Below, in pieces: positions 45,605-53,998 of a DNA stretch of 64,000 nucleotides. Numbering within the stretch: the stretch's first letter is position 1; each line of letters starts with the position of its first letter. This DNA is from Flavobacterium commune (GTDB taxonomy: Bacteria > Bacteroidota > Bacteroidia > Flavobacteriales > Flavobacteriaceae), in contig NZ_CP017774.1 in assembly GCF_001857965.1 (NCBI RefSeq), positions 1,922,001 through 1,986,000 on the forward strand, given 5' to 3'. The notes under the pieces are model-generated. The model was not told the origin of the DNA. It ran no database searches and saw only the letters and a program-made list of their open reading frames with translations. The translations under genes and the position numbers were made by a program.

Positions 45605-45658
45605 ACCATTAAGGATTTAAGGTTTATTAAACTTAAATTTTCTAAATTTCTTAATGGT
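45605..45658. repeat. Hairpin, ACCATTAAG family, copy 2
   Basis: accattaaggatttaag (45605-45621) faces cttaaattttctaaatttcttaatggt; the outer ACCATTAAG and CTTAATGGT match the hairpin at 32490. It follows the Lrp-type gene and may also end its transcript. The rest of 45659-45781 shows nothing I recognise. Confidence 0.5.
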
Positions 45659-45781
45659 AAAATCAAATGTTTTAAAGTCTCATGGTATCGCAGTTAATCC
45701 AGCATTTTGTTTAAAATAAAATGTATTTTTGGGTTTTTAAATCTGAAATTATAATTTGTTAATCTTCAATCAGAAATCAAC

Positions 45782-47128
45782 ATGAACTGGGAACAACTTT
45801 TATCTTTAAAACGACAAGGTGATACAAGCAAACGATTAAGAATAGAGCAGGATGACACCCGTTTAGGTTTTGAAGTTGATTATGATCGTATTATTTTCTC
45901 GGCTGCTTTTAGAAGTTTACAAGATAAAACTCAGGTTATTCCCCTTTCAAAAACAGATTTTGTTCACACCCGATTGACACATAGTTTAGAAGTTTCGGTT
46001 GTGGGACGTTCTTTAGGACGTTTGGTTGGGAAAAAAATCATTGAGAAATATCCTTATCTAAAAGAAGTTCATGGTTTTCACATGAATGATTTTGGGGCTA
46101 TCGTAGCGGCGGCATCTTTGGCACATGATATAGGAAATCCGCCTTTTGGGCATTCGGGCGAAAAGGCTATTGGAGAATATTTTTCGAAAGGAGCAGGGCA
46201 GAAATACAAAGAGTTTCTGAGTCCAAAACAATGGCAGGATTTAATTGATTTTGAAGGGAATGCCAATGGTTTTTCGGTAATGACCTCCAGTCGTCCCGGA
46301 ATTGAAGGCGGACTCCGAATTTCGTATGCTACCTTAGGTGCTTTCATGAAATACCCAAAAGAGAGTTTGCCTAAAAAGCCAACCCGAAATATCTCTGATA
46401 AAAAATACGGATTCTTTCAGGCTGATAAGACGTTTTTTGAAGAAGCGGCAAAAGATATGGGGTTGATTCCAAATAAAACTGGGGATGATATTGGTTTTGA
46501 AAGACATCCTTTGGCTTATTTAGTTGAAGCGGCAGATGATATTTGTTATACCATTATTGATTTTGAAGACGGAATTAATTTAGGTTTGGTTTCCGAAGAT
46601 TTTGCTTTGGAATACCTGATTAAATTGGTAAAAGACAGTATTAATACTTCAAAATATAAAACTTTAGAAACTAAAGAAGACCGAATCAGTTATTTGAGGG
46701 CTTTGGCAATCAGTAGTTTGATAAATGATGCCGTAAAAGTATTTATTGCCAATGAAGAGGCTATTTTGCAAGGAAAATTTCCTTTTGCCTTGATGGATAA
46801 AAGCAAATATAAAGCGCAAATGGATGATATAATCAAAATTAGTATCGACAAGATATACCAAAGCCGCGAAGTGATTGAAAAAGAATTGGTAGGCTACCAA
46901 ATTATTCAGACATTATTGGATAAGTTTATTACGGCTTATGACAACAAATTCAATGAAACGGCCTCTAATTATGATAAACTAATTTTGAAATTATTACCTG
47001 AAAAGCACAATCTGGAAAAGGAAAATCTTTACGATCGTTTGTTGCATATTTGTCATTATGTTTCTTTACTTACCGATGGAAATGCACTGGAATTATACAA
47101 AACAATAAACGGAAGCAAAAAAAGTTAA
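45782..47128 (+). CDS. dgt: Deoxyguanosinetriphosphate triphosphohydrolase (dGTPase)
   Basis: 448 residues. HD-domain motifs: RDKTQ-like FRSLQDKTQVIPL, HTRLTHSLEVSVVGRSLG (first His), and AASLAHDIGNPPFGHSGEKAI (the HD pair and the NPPFGH signature of dGTPases). The second half contains HPLAYLVEAADDICYTIIDFEDGI, the late Asp ligand. It splits dGTP to deoxyguanosine and triphosphate. It ends 3 nt before the stop of the convergent DUF3078 gene. The length is typical of the Bacteroidota form. Confidence 0.93.
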   Translation: MNWEQLLSLKRQGDTSKRLRIEQDDTRLGFEVDYDRIIFSAAFRSLQDKTQVIPLSKTDFVHTRLTHSLEVSVVGRSLGRLVGKKIIEKYPYLKEVHGFHMNDFGAIVAAASLAHDIGNPPFGHSGEKAIGEYFSKGAGQKYKEFLSPKQWQDLIDFEGNANGFSVMTSSRPGIEGGLRISYATLGAFMKYPKESLPKKPTRNISDKKYGFFQADKTFFEEAAKDMGLIPNKTGDDIGFERHPLAYLVEAADDICYTIIDFEDGINLGLVSEDFALEYLIKLVKDSINTSKYKTLETKEDRISYLRALAISSLINDAVKVFIANEEAILQGKFPFALMDKSKYKAQMDDIIKISIDKIYQSREVIEKELVGYQIIQTLLDKFITAYDNKFNETASNYDKLILKLLPEKHNLEKENLYDRLLHICHYVSLLTDGNALELYKTINGSKKS

Positions 47129-47131
47129 GTC

Positions 47132-48205
47132 TTAAAAAGCGTAAGTTAACCCAACGCCCAGTACTTGTTTTAATTGCACTTTAGGACCTTCGGTAACCTG
47201 AACTCCTGCTACTTCGGTTTTGTTTTTGATATCGTCGTCGTATAGAATTCGGGTGCCGATATTGGCTTTTACATATTGGTTGACAACCAGATTTAAGGCT
47301 AAATCACAATCCACATCAACGTTACCAAATTTGTTTACATAATCAGAGTACAGACTTAAACTGTTTACAAAGATTACGTTTTTGTAAATCTCTTTTTTGT
47401 AACGATTGGTAATTAAAAAACCTAATTCGTTTTTAGATCTTTTCCCTTTTGTAATTATATTTCCTTCGCTGTCATAAATGGCTTTTTCAACACCAAAAGC
47501 ACCTTTGTCGGCTAATTCCTGATCCCAAACTAAGGTGGCTTTGTAGGTAAAAGGAGAGAAGTAAATCACACGACTTTTTGATTTTGTACTATTCTCAGCA
47601 CCAAAACCAAGAAACATATAAGCTGGAGCAAAAAGTCTGGAAATAGGATTTTCTTTATTAGGATATTTGTATCCATTGGTCAACTGGGTGTTGAAATTTA
47701 GCTTAGCCGAATGAAACCAGTTGCTCTCCGGATCATGTCTGTGTCCAAAGGTAGAGTTGAACTGGAAAGCATCATCTGTTTTACGAACTTCAATTCCGTC
47801 CTGTTTGTTCATTCCGTATCTTACACTAAGCTCGTTTACCCATTTTACTAATTTGTTGTCGTAGGTCCTGTTAAAATCGCCTTTAAGCAATCCTGAAATG
47901 GAACTAGTTCCACCGGCACTCCAGTTAACAAAAGCTATTTCGGAAATGTCAAATCCAAGTATGTTTTTCTTAGTCCAATGAGAAGGGAGTTTTTTTTCAG
48001 GCTCAGGCAGAGCAACTTCTCGGGCAAAACTGTATTTTAGTTTTGCCGGAGGCGGTTTTCTGTAAAAATTATCGTTTAATACCGGAAGAATAATCTTTTT
48101 TATCGTATCTGTTTGGGTTGAGTCACTAACCGATTGTGAAAAAACAGGAATAGTAATTGTAAATAAAAATGTAATTATAAAGAAACGGATATTTTGTGCT
48201 TTCAT
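47132..48205 (-). CDS. DUF3078 family outer-membrane-type protein
   Basis: 357 residues, with a signal peptide (MKAQNIRFFIITFLFTITIPVFSQ). From about residue 80 a beta-barrel-like region starts with WTKKNILGFDISEIAFVNWSAGGTSSISGLLKGDF, the DUF3078 hallmark, and continues with alternating strands to the C-terminal Phe (LGVGLTYAF), as in outer-membrane barrels. Function unknown. It follows dxs on the same strand after 29 nt, an arrangement suggesting co-transcription. Confidence 0.85.
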   Translation of the reverse strand: MKAQNIRFFIITFLFTITIPVFSQSVSDSTQTDTIKKIILPVLNDNFYRKPPPAKLKYSFAREVALPEPEKKLPSHWTKKNILGFDISEIAFVNWSAGGTSSISGLLKGDFNRTYDNKLVKWVNELSVRYGMNKQDGIEVRKTDDAFQFNSTFGHRHDPESNWFHSAKLNFNTQLTNGYKYPNKENPISRLFAPAYMFLGFGAENSTKSKSRVIYFSPFTYKATLVWDQELADKGAFGVEKAIYDSEGNIITKGKRSKNELGFLITNRYKKEIYKNVIFVNSLSLYSDYVNKFGNVDVDCDLALNLVVNQYVKANIGTRILYDDDIKNKTEVAGVQVTEGPKVQLKQVLGVGLTYAF

Positions 48206-48234
48206 TCGTAAATTGAAATTTTGGGTTGCGCAAA

Positions 48235-50025
48235 TTACTTGTTTATATAACTTCGAAAAAGTGATTTTAGTGTGTTAACATCAATTCCGCAAAGTTGTTG
48301 TAACTGATTTATAGTTCCTTGCTCAATAAATTCATCCGAAATTCCCAATGTTTTAATATTGGAATGATAATTATTTTGGGCAGCAAACTCTAAAATAGCA
48401 GTTCCAAATCCTCCAATAATTGTGCCATCTTCAATTGTAATGATGTTTTTGTGTTTTTTAAAAATTTCATCTAACAGGTTTTTGTCCAATGGTTTAACAA
48501 AAGGGAAGTCATAATGTGCAATTGTATCCGGATTTTCAATTTCGTTTAAGGCTAAACTAACATTGTTTCCGATTGTTCCATTAGATAAAACCGCTATTCC
48601 GGTTCCGTTTTTGATACAATTTGCTTTGCCGATTTCTATTTTTTGATAATGACCAAAATGTTCTTTTTTCCAATTAGGAATATTGCCGCGACCACGTGGA
48701 TATCGGATAGCAATTGGAGATTCAAGTCCTAGTTGAGCAGTATATAGAATGTTTTGTAGCGCAATTTCATTTGCAGGAGCATAAATTATAAGGTTAGGAA
48801 TGCAGCGCAAATAAGCAATATCGAAAACGCCGTGATGTGTGGCTCCGTCTTCGCCAACGAGTCCGGCTCTATCGAGGCAGAAAATAACTGGCAGTTTTTG
48901 TAAAGCCACATCGTGAATAAGCTGATCGTAAGCTCTTTGTAGAAAAGTAGAATAGATATTGCAAAAAACAGTCATTCCCTGGGTTGCCATTCCGGCGGCT
49001 AGGGTTACTGCGTGTTGCTCGGCAATACCCACATCAAAAGCACGTTCCGGTAAGGCGTCCATCATGAATTTCAATGAACTTCCCGTAGGCATGGCAGGTG
49101 TGATTCCTACTATTTTTTTGTTTTTTTGAGCCAAATCTAATACGGTCAGTCCAAAAACATCCTGATATTTTGGAGGTAAATTTTCTTCTGATTTTGGTAT
49201 AATTTCGCCTGTTGAAGCATCAAATTTTCCTGGTGCGTGGTATTGCACCTGATTTTCCTCGGCTTGTTGTAGTCCTTTGCCTTTGGTGGTGATTACATGG
49301 AGGAATTTAGGACCTTTTATTTTTTGCAAACGCTTTAGTTCTTTGATAACGGCAAAAATATCATTACCGTCAATGGGGCCCGAATAGTTGAAATTCAGGG
49401 ATTTAATCATATTATTTTGTCTCGGGTTTTTGCCTTCTTTTACTGCGGTAAGATAATTTTTTAAAGCACCAACACTTGGGTCAATCCCGATAGCATTATC
49501 ATTTAGAATAACCAATAAATTAGCATTGGTTACTCCGGCATGATTTAATCCTTCAAAAGCCATTCCCGAAGCTATCGAAGCATCGCCAATTACTGCAATG
49601 TGTTGTTTGTTGAAATCACCATTTAAATTGGATGCAATCGCCATTCCCAAGGCTGCCGAAATAGAAGTAGAGGAGTGGCCTACGCCAAAAGCATCATATA
49701 CACTTTCACTTCTTTTAGGGAAACCAGAAATTCCGTTGAGTTGGCGGTTAGTATGGAAAATTTCTCTGCGACCCGTCAGGATTTTATGTCCGTAAGCCTG
49801 ATGACCCACATCCCAGATTAATGCATCATCGGGTGTGTTGAATACATAATGCAAAGCAATGGTTAATTCGACAACACCTAAACTAGCTCCCAAATGACCT
49901 TCTTTTACCGAAACAATATCGATAATGAAATCACGTAATTCCTGTGCTACTTGAGGAAGTTGGGCTTCGTCAAGCAGGCGTAAATCGGTTGGATTGTTTA
50001 TGTTTGAAAGCAAATTTTCCGGCAT
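48235..50025 (-). CDS. dxs: 1-deoxy-D-xylulose-5-phosphate synthase
   Basis: 596 residues. Thiamine-diphosphate motifs: GHLGASLGVVELTIALHYVF, WDVGHQAYGHKILTGRR, and GDASIASGMAFEGLNHAG ... LNDNAIGIDPS (the GD...N Mg-ThDP site). The transketolase-like middle domain has VGIAEQHAVTLAAGMATQG and DRAGLVGEDGATHHGVFDIAYLR. A C-terminal domain is at about 465-596. It condenses pyruvate with glyceraldehyde 3-phosphate to start the MEP isoprenoid pathway. The promoter TACATTTG ends 4 nt before the ATG, so the mRNA is probably leaderless. Divergent from tadA. Confidence 0.96.
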   Translation of the reverse strand: MPENLLSNINNPTDLRLLDEAQLPQVAQELRDFIIDIVSVKEGHLGASLGVVELTIALHYVFNTPDDALIWDVGHQAYGHKILTGRREIFHTNRQLNGISGFPKRSESVYDAFGVGHSSTSISAALGMAIASNLNGDFNKQHIAVIGDASIASGMAFEGLNHAGVTNANLLVILNDNAIGIDPSVGALKNYLTAVKEGKNPRQNNMIKSLNFNYSGPIDGNDIFAVIKELKRLQKIKGPKFLHVITTKGKGLQQAEENQVQYHAPGKFDASTGEIIPKSEENLPPKYQDVFGLTVLDLAQKNKKIVGITPAMPTGSSLKFMMDALPERAFDVGIAEQHAVTLAAGMATQGMTVFCNIYSTFLQRAYDQLIHDVALQKLPVIFCLDRAGLVGEDGATHHGVFDIAYLRCIPNLIIYAPANEIALQNILYTAQLGLESPIAIRYPRGRGNIPNWKKEHFGHYQKIEIGKANCIKNGTGIAVLSNGTIGNNVSLALNEIENPDTIAHYDFPFVKPLDKNLLDEIFKKHKNIITIEDGTIIGGFGTAILEFAAQNNYHSNIKTLGISDEFIEQGTINQLQQLCGIDVNTLKSLFRSYINK

Positions 50026-50037
50026 GACGCAAATGTA
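50026..50037 (-). promoter_or_regulatory. dxs -7 element 4 nt from the start codon
   Basis: On the minus strand TACATTTG (complement of 50030-50037), then cgtc, then the dxs ATG at 50025. Fits TAnnTTTG and implies a leaderless transcript. Confidence 0.55.
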
Positions 50038-50051
50038 CGAATTGAATGCTG

Positions 50052-50063
50052 TATTTTTGCAGC
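50052..50063 (+). promoter_or_regulatory. tadA -7 element 4 nt from the start codon
   Basis: TATTTTTG (50052-50059), then cagc, then ATG at 50064. The dxs promoter faces away 14 nt to the left, so both genes appear to be leaderless and back to back. Confidence 0.55.
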
Positions 50064-50507
50064 ATGGAAAATATTTTCACCGATGACTTTTTTATGAAGA
50101 AAGCTTTGCAGGAGGCCGAAATGGCTTTTGAAAAAGGCGAAATTCCTGTAGGTGCAGTTGTTGTTGTCAACAACACCGTTATTGCCCGCAGTCATAATCT
50201 AACCGAAATGCTGAATGATGTTACCGCCCATGCCGAAATGCAATCCATAACAGCAGCGGCTAATTATTTAGGCGGAAAATACCTGAAAGATTGTACGCTT
50301 TATGTCACTTTGGAACCTTGCCAAATGTGCGCAGGTGCTTTGTATTGGAGCCAAATTACTAAAATTGTTTTTGGGGCAAGTGATGAGCAACGCGGATTTA
50401 TGACAATGGGAACTAAACTACATCCTAAAACCACTGTTGTTTCCGGAGTAATGGCAGATGAGGCAGCTGAACTGATGAAGCGGTTTTTTGCTTCGAGGAG
50501 GAAATAG
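50064..50507 (+). CDS. tadA: tRNA-specific adenosine deaminase
   Basis: 147 residues from ATG at 50064 (MENIFTDDFFMKKALQEAEMAFEKGEIPVGAVVV). A longer frame from 50046 would cover the -7 element. Zinc and catalytic motifs: HAEMQSI (His, Glu) and EPCQMCAGAL (two Cys). It deaminates the wobble adenosine of tRNA-Arg(ACG) to inosine. RGFMTMGTKLHPKTTVVSGV is in line with the TadA C-terminal part. Its stop lies 3 nt from the end of the convergent AraC-type gene. Confidence 0.93.
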   Translation: MENIFTDDFFMKKALQEAEMAFEKGEIPVGAVVVVNNTVIARSHNLTEMLNDVTAHAEMQSITAAANYLGGKYLKDCTLYVTLEPCQMCAGALYWSQITKIVFGASDEQRGFMTMGTKLHPKTTVVSGVMADEAAELMKRFFASRRK

Positions 50508-50509
50508 TG

Positions 50510-51343
50510 TTATAATTTCTTAACCGCACTTGGTTTTAAATTTCTTTGTTTTTTGAAATAATTAGAAAGGTGACTTTCATCAGTGAAACTAAATTCATAA
50601 GCAATTTGTTTCATAGATAGTTGCTTGTTCAGAATCCTTTTTTCTATTAACTGGGTTCTTAGTTTGTTGCAATATTCCCGATAACTTATTGAAAAATTGC
50701 GCTTGAAATAGGTTCCAAAATAACTCTGGGAGATATTAAAATGTTCTGCAATGGTTTTAATCTGAACCAGTTTTGGTTTGTAAATATTCTGATGGATATA
50801 GGAAATAATCTGGTCGTTGTCTATTCCTGAGCCGGTGATTTTTATATTCTGTTGTTGTAAACTTTCTTTTATCAGTCCGAAGATGGATAAGATTTGGTAA
50901 AAGGCAATTGGCGAAGTAGAAATATTGGCTTTGCTATTGTAAGCTCTGATATTGTCAATAGTGTTTTTTAATATGCTGGCGCAAGTTGGATCCAGTTTCA
51001 GTACATTTTCTTTAAGTGATTTGTCGCGCATGAAATTCTCGGGAGTGTTGAGCAGGAATTCATCGCAAGCCAGTTTTTTATTCGAATTAAAATAGGTGTC
51101 GGTAAATTTTATAAAGAAAAACCGGGTTGTCTTTTTAATGTCAAAATAGTGTTCGTCATCAGTGGAAAGCACAAACAAATCCCCTGATTTATATGGGAGC
51201 AGGTTTTTGTTTAATTGATGAATCCCGCTCCCTTTGATGATGTAAATAATCTCGTAATAGGTGTGACTGTGTCTGGGAAGATGATATTGGTCTTCCTCAA
51301 ATTCATCAATCACTAAGGTGTCAAATTGATTTAATTTTTTCAT
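50510..51343 (-). CDS. AraC-family transcriptional regulator
   Basis: 277 residues. The N-terminal cupin (about 15-95) has LPRHSHTYYEIIYIIKGSGIHQLN and GDLFVLSTDDEHYFD. The C-terminal AraC double helix-turn-helix (about 178-277) has IKTIAEHFNISQSYFGTYFKRNFSISYREYCNKLR and KQIAYEFSFTDESHLSNYFKKQRNLKPSAVKKL. It likely senses a small molecule and controls the divergent MFS exporter. The 129-nt gap holds the palindrome ATTGTAA-AA-TTACAAT (51365-51380) and two taaatttgcaa repeats, candidate sites. Confidence 0.88.
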   Translation of the reverse strand: MKKLNQFDTLVIDEFEEDQYHLPRHSHTYYEIIYIIKGSGIHQLNKNLLPYKSGDLFVLSTDDEHYFDIKKTTRFFFIKFTDTYFNSNKKLACDEFLLNTPENFMRDKSLKENVLKLDPTCASILKNTIDNIRAYNSKANISTSPIAFYQILSIFGLIKESLQQQNIKITGSGIDNDQIISYIHQNIYKPKLVQIKTIAEHFNISQSYFGTYFKRNFSISYREYCNKLRTQLIEKRILNKQLSMKQIAYEFSFTDESHLSNYFKKQRNLKPSAVKKL

Positions 51344-51364
51344 AGCCTAAATTTGCAAGTTTAT

Positions 51365-51380
51365 ATTGTAAAATTACAAT
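51365..51380. promoter_or_regulatory. Palindrome in the AraC/MFS divergent region
   Basis: ATTGTAA-AA-TTACAAT, 7-bp arms, near the middle of the gap. The -7 element TAAATTTG for the MFS gene is at 51401-51408. Operator role inferred. Confidence 0.4.
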
Positions 51381-51472
51381 TTCTTTGTGGCAGTTATCAA
51401 TAAATTTGCAAAGTAAATAAGCATTGCTGTTTCAATGACACAATGTTAGTTAATAATCTCTTTTATAATAAA

Positions 51473-52639
51473 ATGAAAAAAAGTTTGCTTTCACTCGCTT
51501 TGGGTGGTTTGACGATAGGAATTACCGAATTTGTGATGATGGGGATATTGCCAGATATTGCTAAAAATTTGAATATTAGCATACCAGTTGCGGGACATTT
51601 AATTTCGGCCTATGCGCTTGGAGTAGTTATTGGTGCGCCTTTGTTAGTGATTATCACGCGAAATTATCCGCCTAAAAAAACACTATTGATTCTGGCGAGT
51701 ATGATTACTGCTTTTAATTCACTTTCAATTATTGCACCTAATTATGAGTTTTTGTTTGCTGTTCGATTACTTTCCGGATTGCCGCATGGTGCTTTTTTTG
51801 GAGTGGGAGCAGTAGTAGCCAGTCGCCTTGCTGATAAAGGAAAAGAAGCTCAAGCCATATCGGTCATGTTTGCGGGTTTAACTATTGCTAATCTTTTGGG
51901 TGTTCCTTTAGGGACTTATATCGGGCATCATTTTTCATGGCGTTATACTTTTATCATTATCGCCATTGTTGGAACTCTAACGGTTTGTTCACTTTATTTT
52001 TGGATGCCAAATATTGAGGCTAAAGCCAGAGAAGGTATGAAAACGCAGTTGTTGTTTTTTAAGAAAGCCGAAGCCTGGCTGGTTATTTTAATTACCGCTA
52101 TTGGTGCAGGAGGTTTGTTTTGCTGGATTAGTTACATTGCTCCGTTATTAACGGATATTTCAGGCTTTGATGCTAGTGATGTGCCCTATATTATGATGTT
52201 GGCTGGCTTGGGAATGGTTTTAGGAAATTTTATTGGCGGAAAATTAGCCGATCGCTACTCAGCCGAAAAGACGATTATCGTATTGCTTTCGGTTATGGCA
52301 GTTGACTTGATGTTGGTGTTTTTCTTTTCGTCCAATCCTTATGTGAGTTTAGCATTGGTTTTTTCTACTGGTTGTATTGCTTTTGCTGTGGCTGCGCCAA
52401 TTCAAACTTTGATGATACAAACTGCGGTAGGTGCCGAAATGATTGCTTCGGCAGCGATACAAGCTGCTTTTAATACAGGAAATGCTTTAGGGGCTTTCCT
52501 TGGTGGATTGCCTTTAATTGCCGGATTTAGTTATGCTTCGCCAAATTTAGTTGGTATCACAATGTCGATTCTGGGAGTGCTTTTTACGGTAGTCTTTTTA
52601 CAAAGAAAAAGACGTGTTTTAAAGTTGCAAAGGATTTAA
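51473..52639 (+). CDS. MFS transporter (AraJ-like efflux family)
   Basis: 388 residues from ATG at 51473 (MKKSLLSLALGGLTIGITEFVMMGILPDIA). An ATG 30 nt upstream adds no hydrophobic sequence and is less likely. Twelve transmembrane helices. GITEFVMMGILPDIA and RLLSGLPHGAFFGVGAVVASRLAD are typical of the AraJ/YdhP sugar-efflux and drug-efflux group. Probably exports a small hydrophilic or drug-like compound and is controlled by the divergent AraC-type regulator. A terminator follows after a dispersed-repeat fragment. Confidence 0.88.
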   Translation: MKKSLLSLALGGLTIGITEFVMMGILPDIAKNLNISIPVAGHLISAYALGVVIGAPLLVIITRNYPPKKTLLILASMITAFNSLSIIAPNYEFLFAVRLLSGLPHGAFFGVGAVVASRLADKGKEAQAISVMFAGLTIANLLGVPLGTYIGHHFSWRYTFIIIAIVGTLTVCSLYFWMPNIEAKAREGMKTQLLFFKKAEAWLVILITAIGAGGLFCWISYIAPLLTDISGFDASDVPYIMMLAGLGMVLGNFIGGKLADRYSAEKTIIVLLSVMAVDLMLVFFFSSNPYVSLALVFSTGCIAFAVAAPIQTLMIQTAVGAEMIASAAIQAAFNTGNALGAFLGGLPLIAGFSYASPNLVGITMSILGVLFTVVFLQRKRRVLKLQRI

Positions 52640-52646
52640 TTTTTTA

Positions 52647-52687
52647 GCACAAAGGCACAAAGTTTAAAAACGCAAAGAGCACTAAGA
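52647..52687. repeat. Fragment of dispersed element
   Basis: agcacaaaggcacaaagttt with nearby cgcaaagagcactaag resembles the left arm of the element at 35545. No full inverted repeat is seen. Confidence 0.4.
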
Positions 52688-52710
52688 AATTTGTCGATAT
52701 AATAAGACAC

Positions 52711-52747
52711 AAAAAAACCGCCGATCTTACGAAAGGCGGTTTTTTGT
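52711..52747. terminator. Terminator after the MFS gene, twin of 53962-53997
   Basis: aaaaaaaccgcc (52711-52722) pairs with ggcggtttttt (52735-52745). The loop gatcttacgaaa and flanking cacaaaa / ttgtt recur at 53962-53997 with only two or three base differences. Confidence 0.85.
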
Positions 52748-52914
52748 TGTATGTAAATGTGATATATTTTCAGTAGTATTGAAGTTGTTTTAGTTTATAA
52801 ACGTTTTTTTTCTATATTTACACTTCAATTATATAAAGATTTCCTTTACAATAACGGAAGAGTCCAACGATTTAAGTAGTTTATAAAACGAAAAAAATCT
52901 GCGGGCTCTTATCT

Positions 52915-53685
52915 TTAATAATATCTGTCTTTTTTGGAAATAAAAGATAAATAATGATTAGTTAAGTTGTTTCTTATTATGCTTTTACTCTTTTTGGAAA
53001 GTTTATTAGTGTAGATTTCTCTTCTTCTTACGGTTTTGTAATTAGGGTCGAAATGGTCAATTAAGATAGCTATTATTACCCCAAATCGTAATATTAATTG
53101 ACGTGCTTCTTTTTTATTTGTAGAAAATAAAGTTGACTTTAAATTTTCAAGCCACTGGGAAAGTTTTGATTTAGATGTGTCTAGGGTTTCTGTGAATTCT
53201 TTTAAAGACATGACTCTAAATCTATGCCCTTGTTCTTTAATAAGACATTCCCCAAGAATTCTTTGTATTGATCGGTCTAGAATTCTGAACTTTCTAGATT
53301 CTATAGTTTCAATAAATCTTAATAATTCTTTACCTTTTTTAATTTTTGATAAGTCTGTATATTGACTTTCTAATCTTAAATATTCAATTTGAGCCCAAAA
53401 TTGTGCAAACAAGTAAAAGACATATTTTTGGTTATGTAATGGGTCGATTGAATTTGAATTATCAAGGTTTATAAAGGAGGAAAAGTCTTCTTTTGCTAAC
53501 GATTCTAGTTTTCCATATAATTCGCTTGCCGATTTTAATATTGGATCAAGATTTTCATAAAATATTTTTGAGGCTTCTCTTCTTGTGGTAAAATATCTTT
53601 TCACTTCAGGATGTAAGAATTTAAAACCCTCCCATATGACTCCTCCAGTTATTGCAGTTGTTATTGTTGTTAAGTGCTCTGTCAT
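52915..53685 (-). CDS. Orphan hypothetical protein, Lys-rich and helical
   Basis: 256 residues, not recognised. A short weakly hydrophobic N-terminus (TTITTAITGGVIWEGFKFL) may sit at or in the membrane; the rest looks alpha-helical (EASKIFYENLDPILKSASELYGKLESLAKEDF, VFYLFAQFWAQIEYLRLES) with a basic C-terminus (TNKLSKKSKSIIRNNLTN). The codons are even more AT-rich than in neighbours. It stands alone between twin terminators (52711 and 53962), in a stretch containing dispersed repeats, which suggests later insertion. The frame is intact, so it is probably expressed. Role unknown; I see no catalytic motif. Confidence 0.68.
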   Translation of the reverse strand: MTEHLTTITTAITGGVIWEGFKFLHPEVKRYFTTRREASKIFYENLDPILKSASELYGKLESLAKEDFSSFINLDNSNSIDPLHNQKYVFYLFAQFWAQIEYLRLESQYTDLSKIKKGKELLRFIETIESRKFRILDRSIQRILGECLIKEQGHRFRVMSLKEFTETLDTSKSKLSQWLENLKSTLFSTNKKEARQLILRFGVIIAILIDHFDPNYKTVRRREIYTNKLSKKSKSIIRNNLTNHYLSFISKKDRYY

Positions 53686-53820
53686 TAAAATGATTGTTAT
53701 CTAAAAAAGCATATTTGTGTACTTGTATCTTTGAAAGATATAAAACCTAAATATAGTATTTTATTCGTATAAAAATGAAAATTGAATTTTTGCAAAAAGA
53801 GATAGTCTTTTAAAAACAAA

Positions 53821-53901
53821 ATCCCTAGCCCTGATAGTAGCGGAAATCCTTTTTATTTTTCTTTTAAAATAAAAAGATTGAAGCGGATAGCAGGAAATAG
53901 C
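53821..53901. repeat. Imperfect inverted repeat element
   Basis: ccctagccctgatagtagcg (53823-53842) with aaatcctttttatttt faces aaaataaaaagattgaagcg and gatagcaggaaatagc. The arms pair imperfectly around cttt. Downstream at 53935-53957 is gattgcttcgtgcctcgcaa followed by tgacg, another repeat-like motif. No gene in 53686-53998. Confidence 0.5.
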
Positions 53902-53961
53902 TTTATGTAAAACTGAAATTAATTTAATTATGCGATTGCTTCGTGCCTCGCAATGACGCAC

Positions 53962-53997
53962 AAAAAAACCGCCAATCTTACGAAAAGCGGTTTTTTG
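53962..53997. terminator. Terminator of the RNase G gene, twin of 52711-52747
   Basis: aaaaaaaccgc (53962-53972) pairs with gcggtttttt (53987-53996); loop caatcttacgaaaa. T tracts on both strands. It lies directly after the RNase gene stop on the minus strand. Confidence 0.85.
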
Positions 53998-53998
53998 T

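Noticed and set aside
53761..53961. 66-codon frame on the minus strand
   Set aside because: It is made up of dispersed repeat sequence and has no protein-like features.
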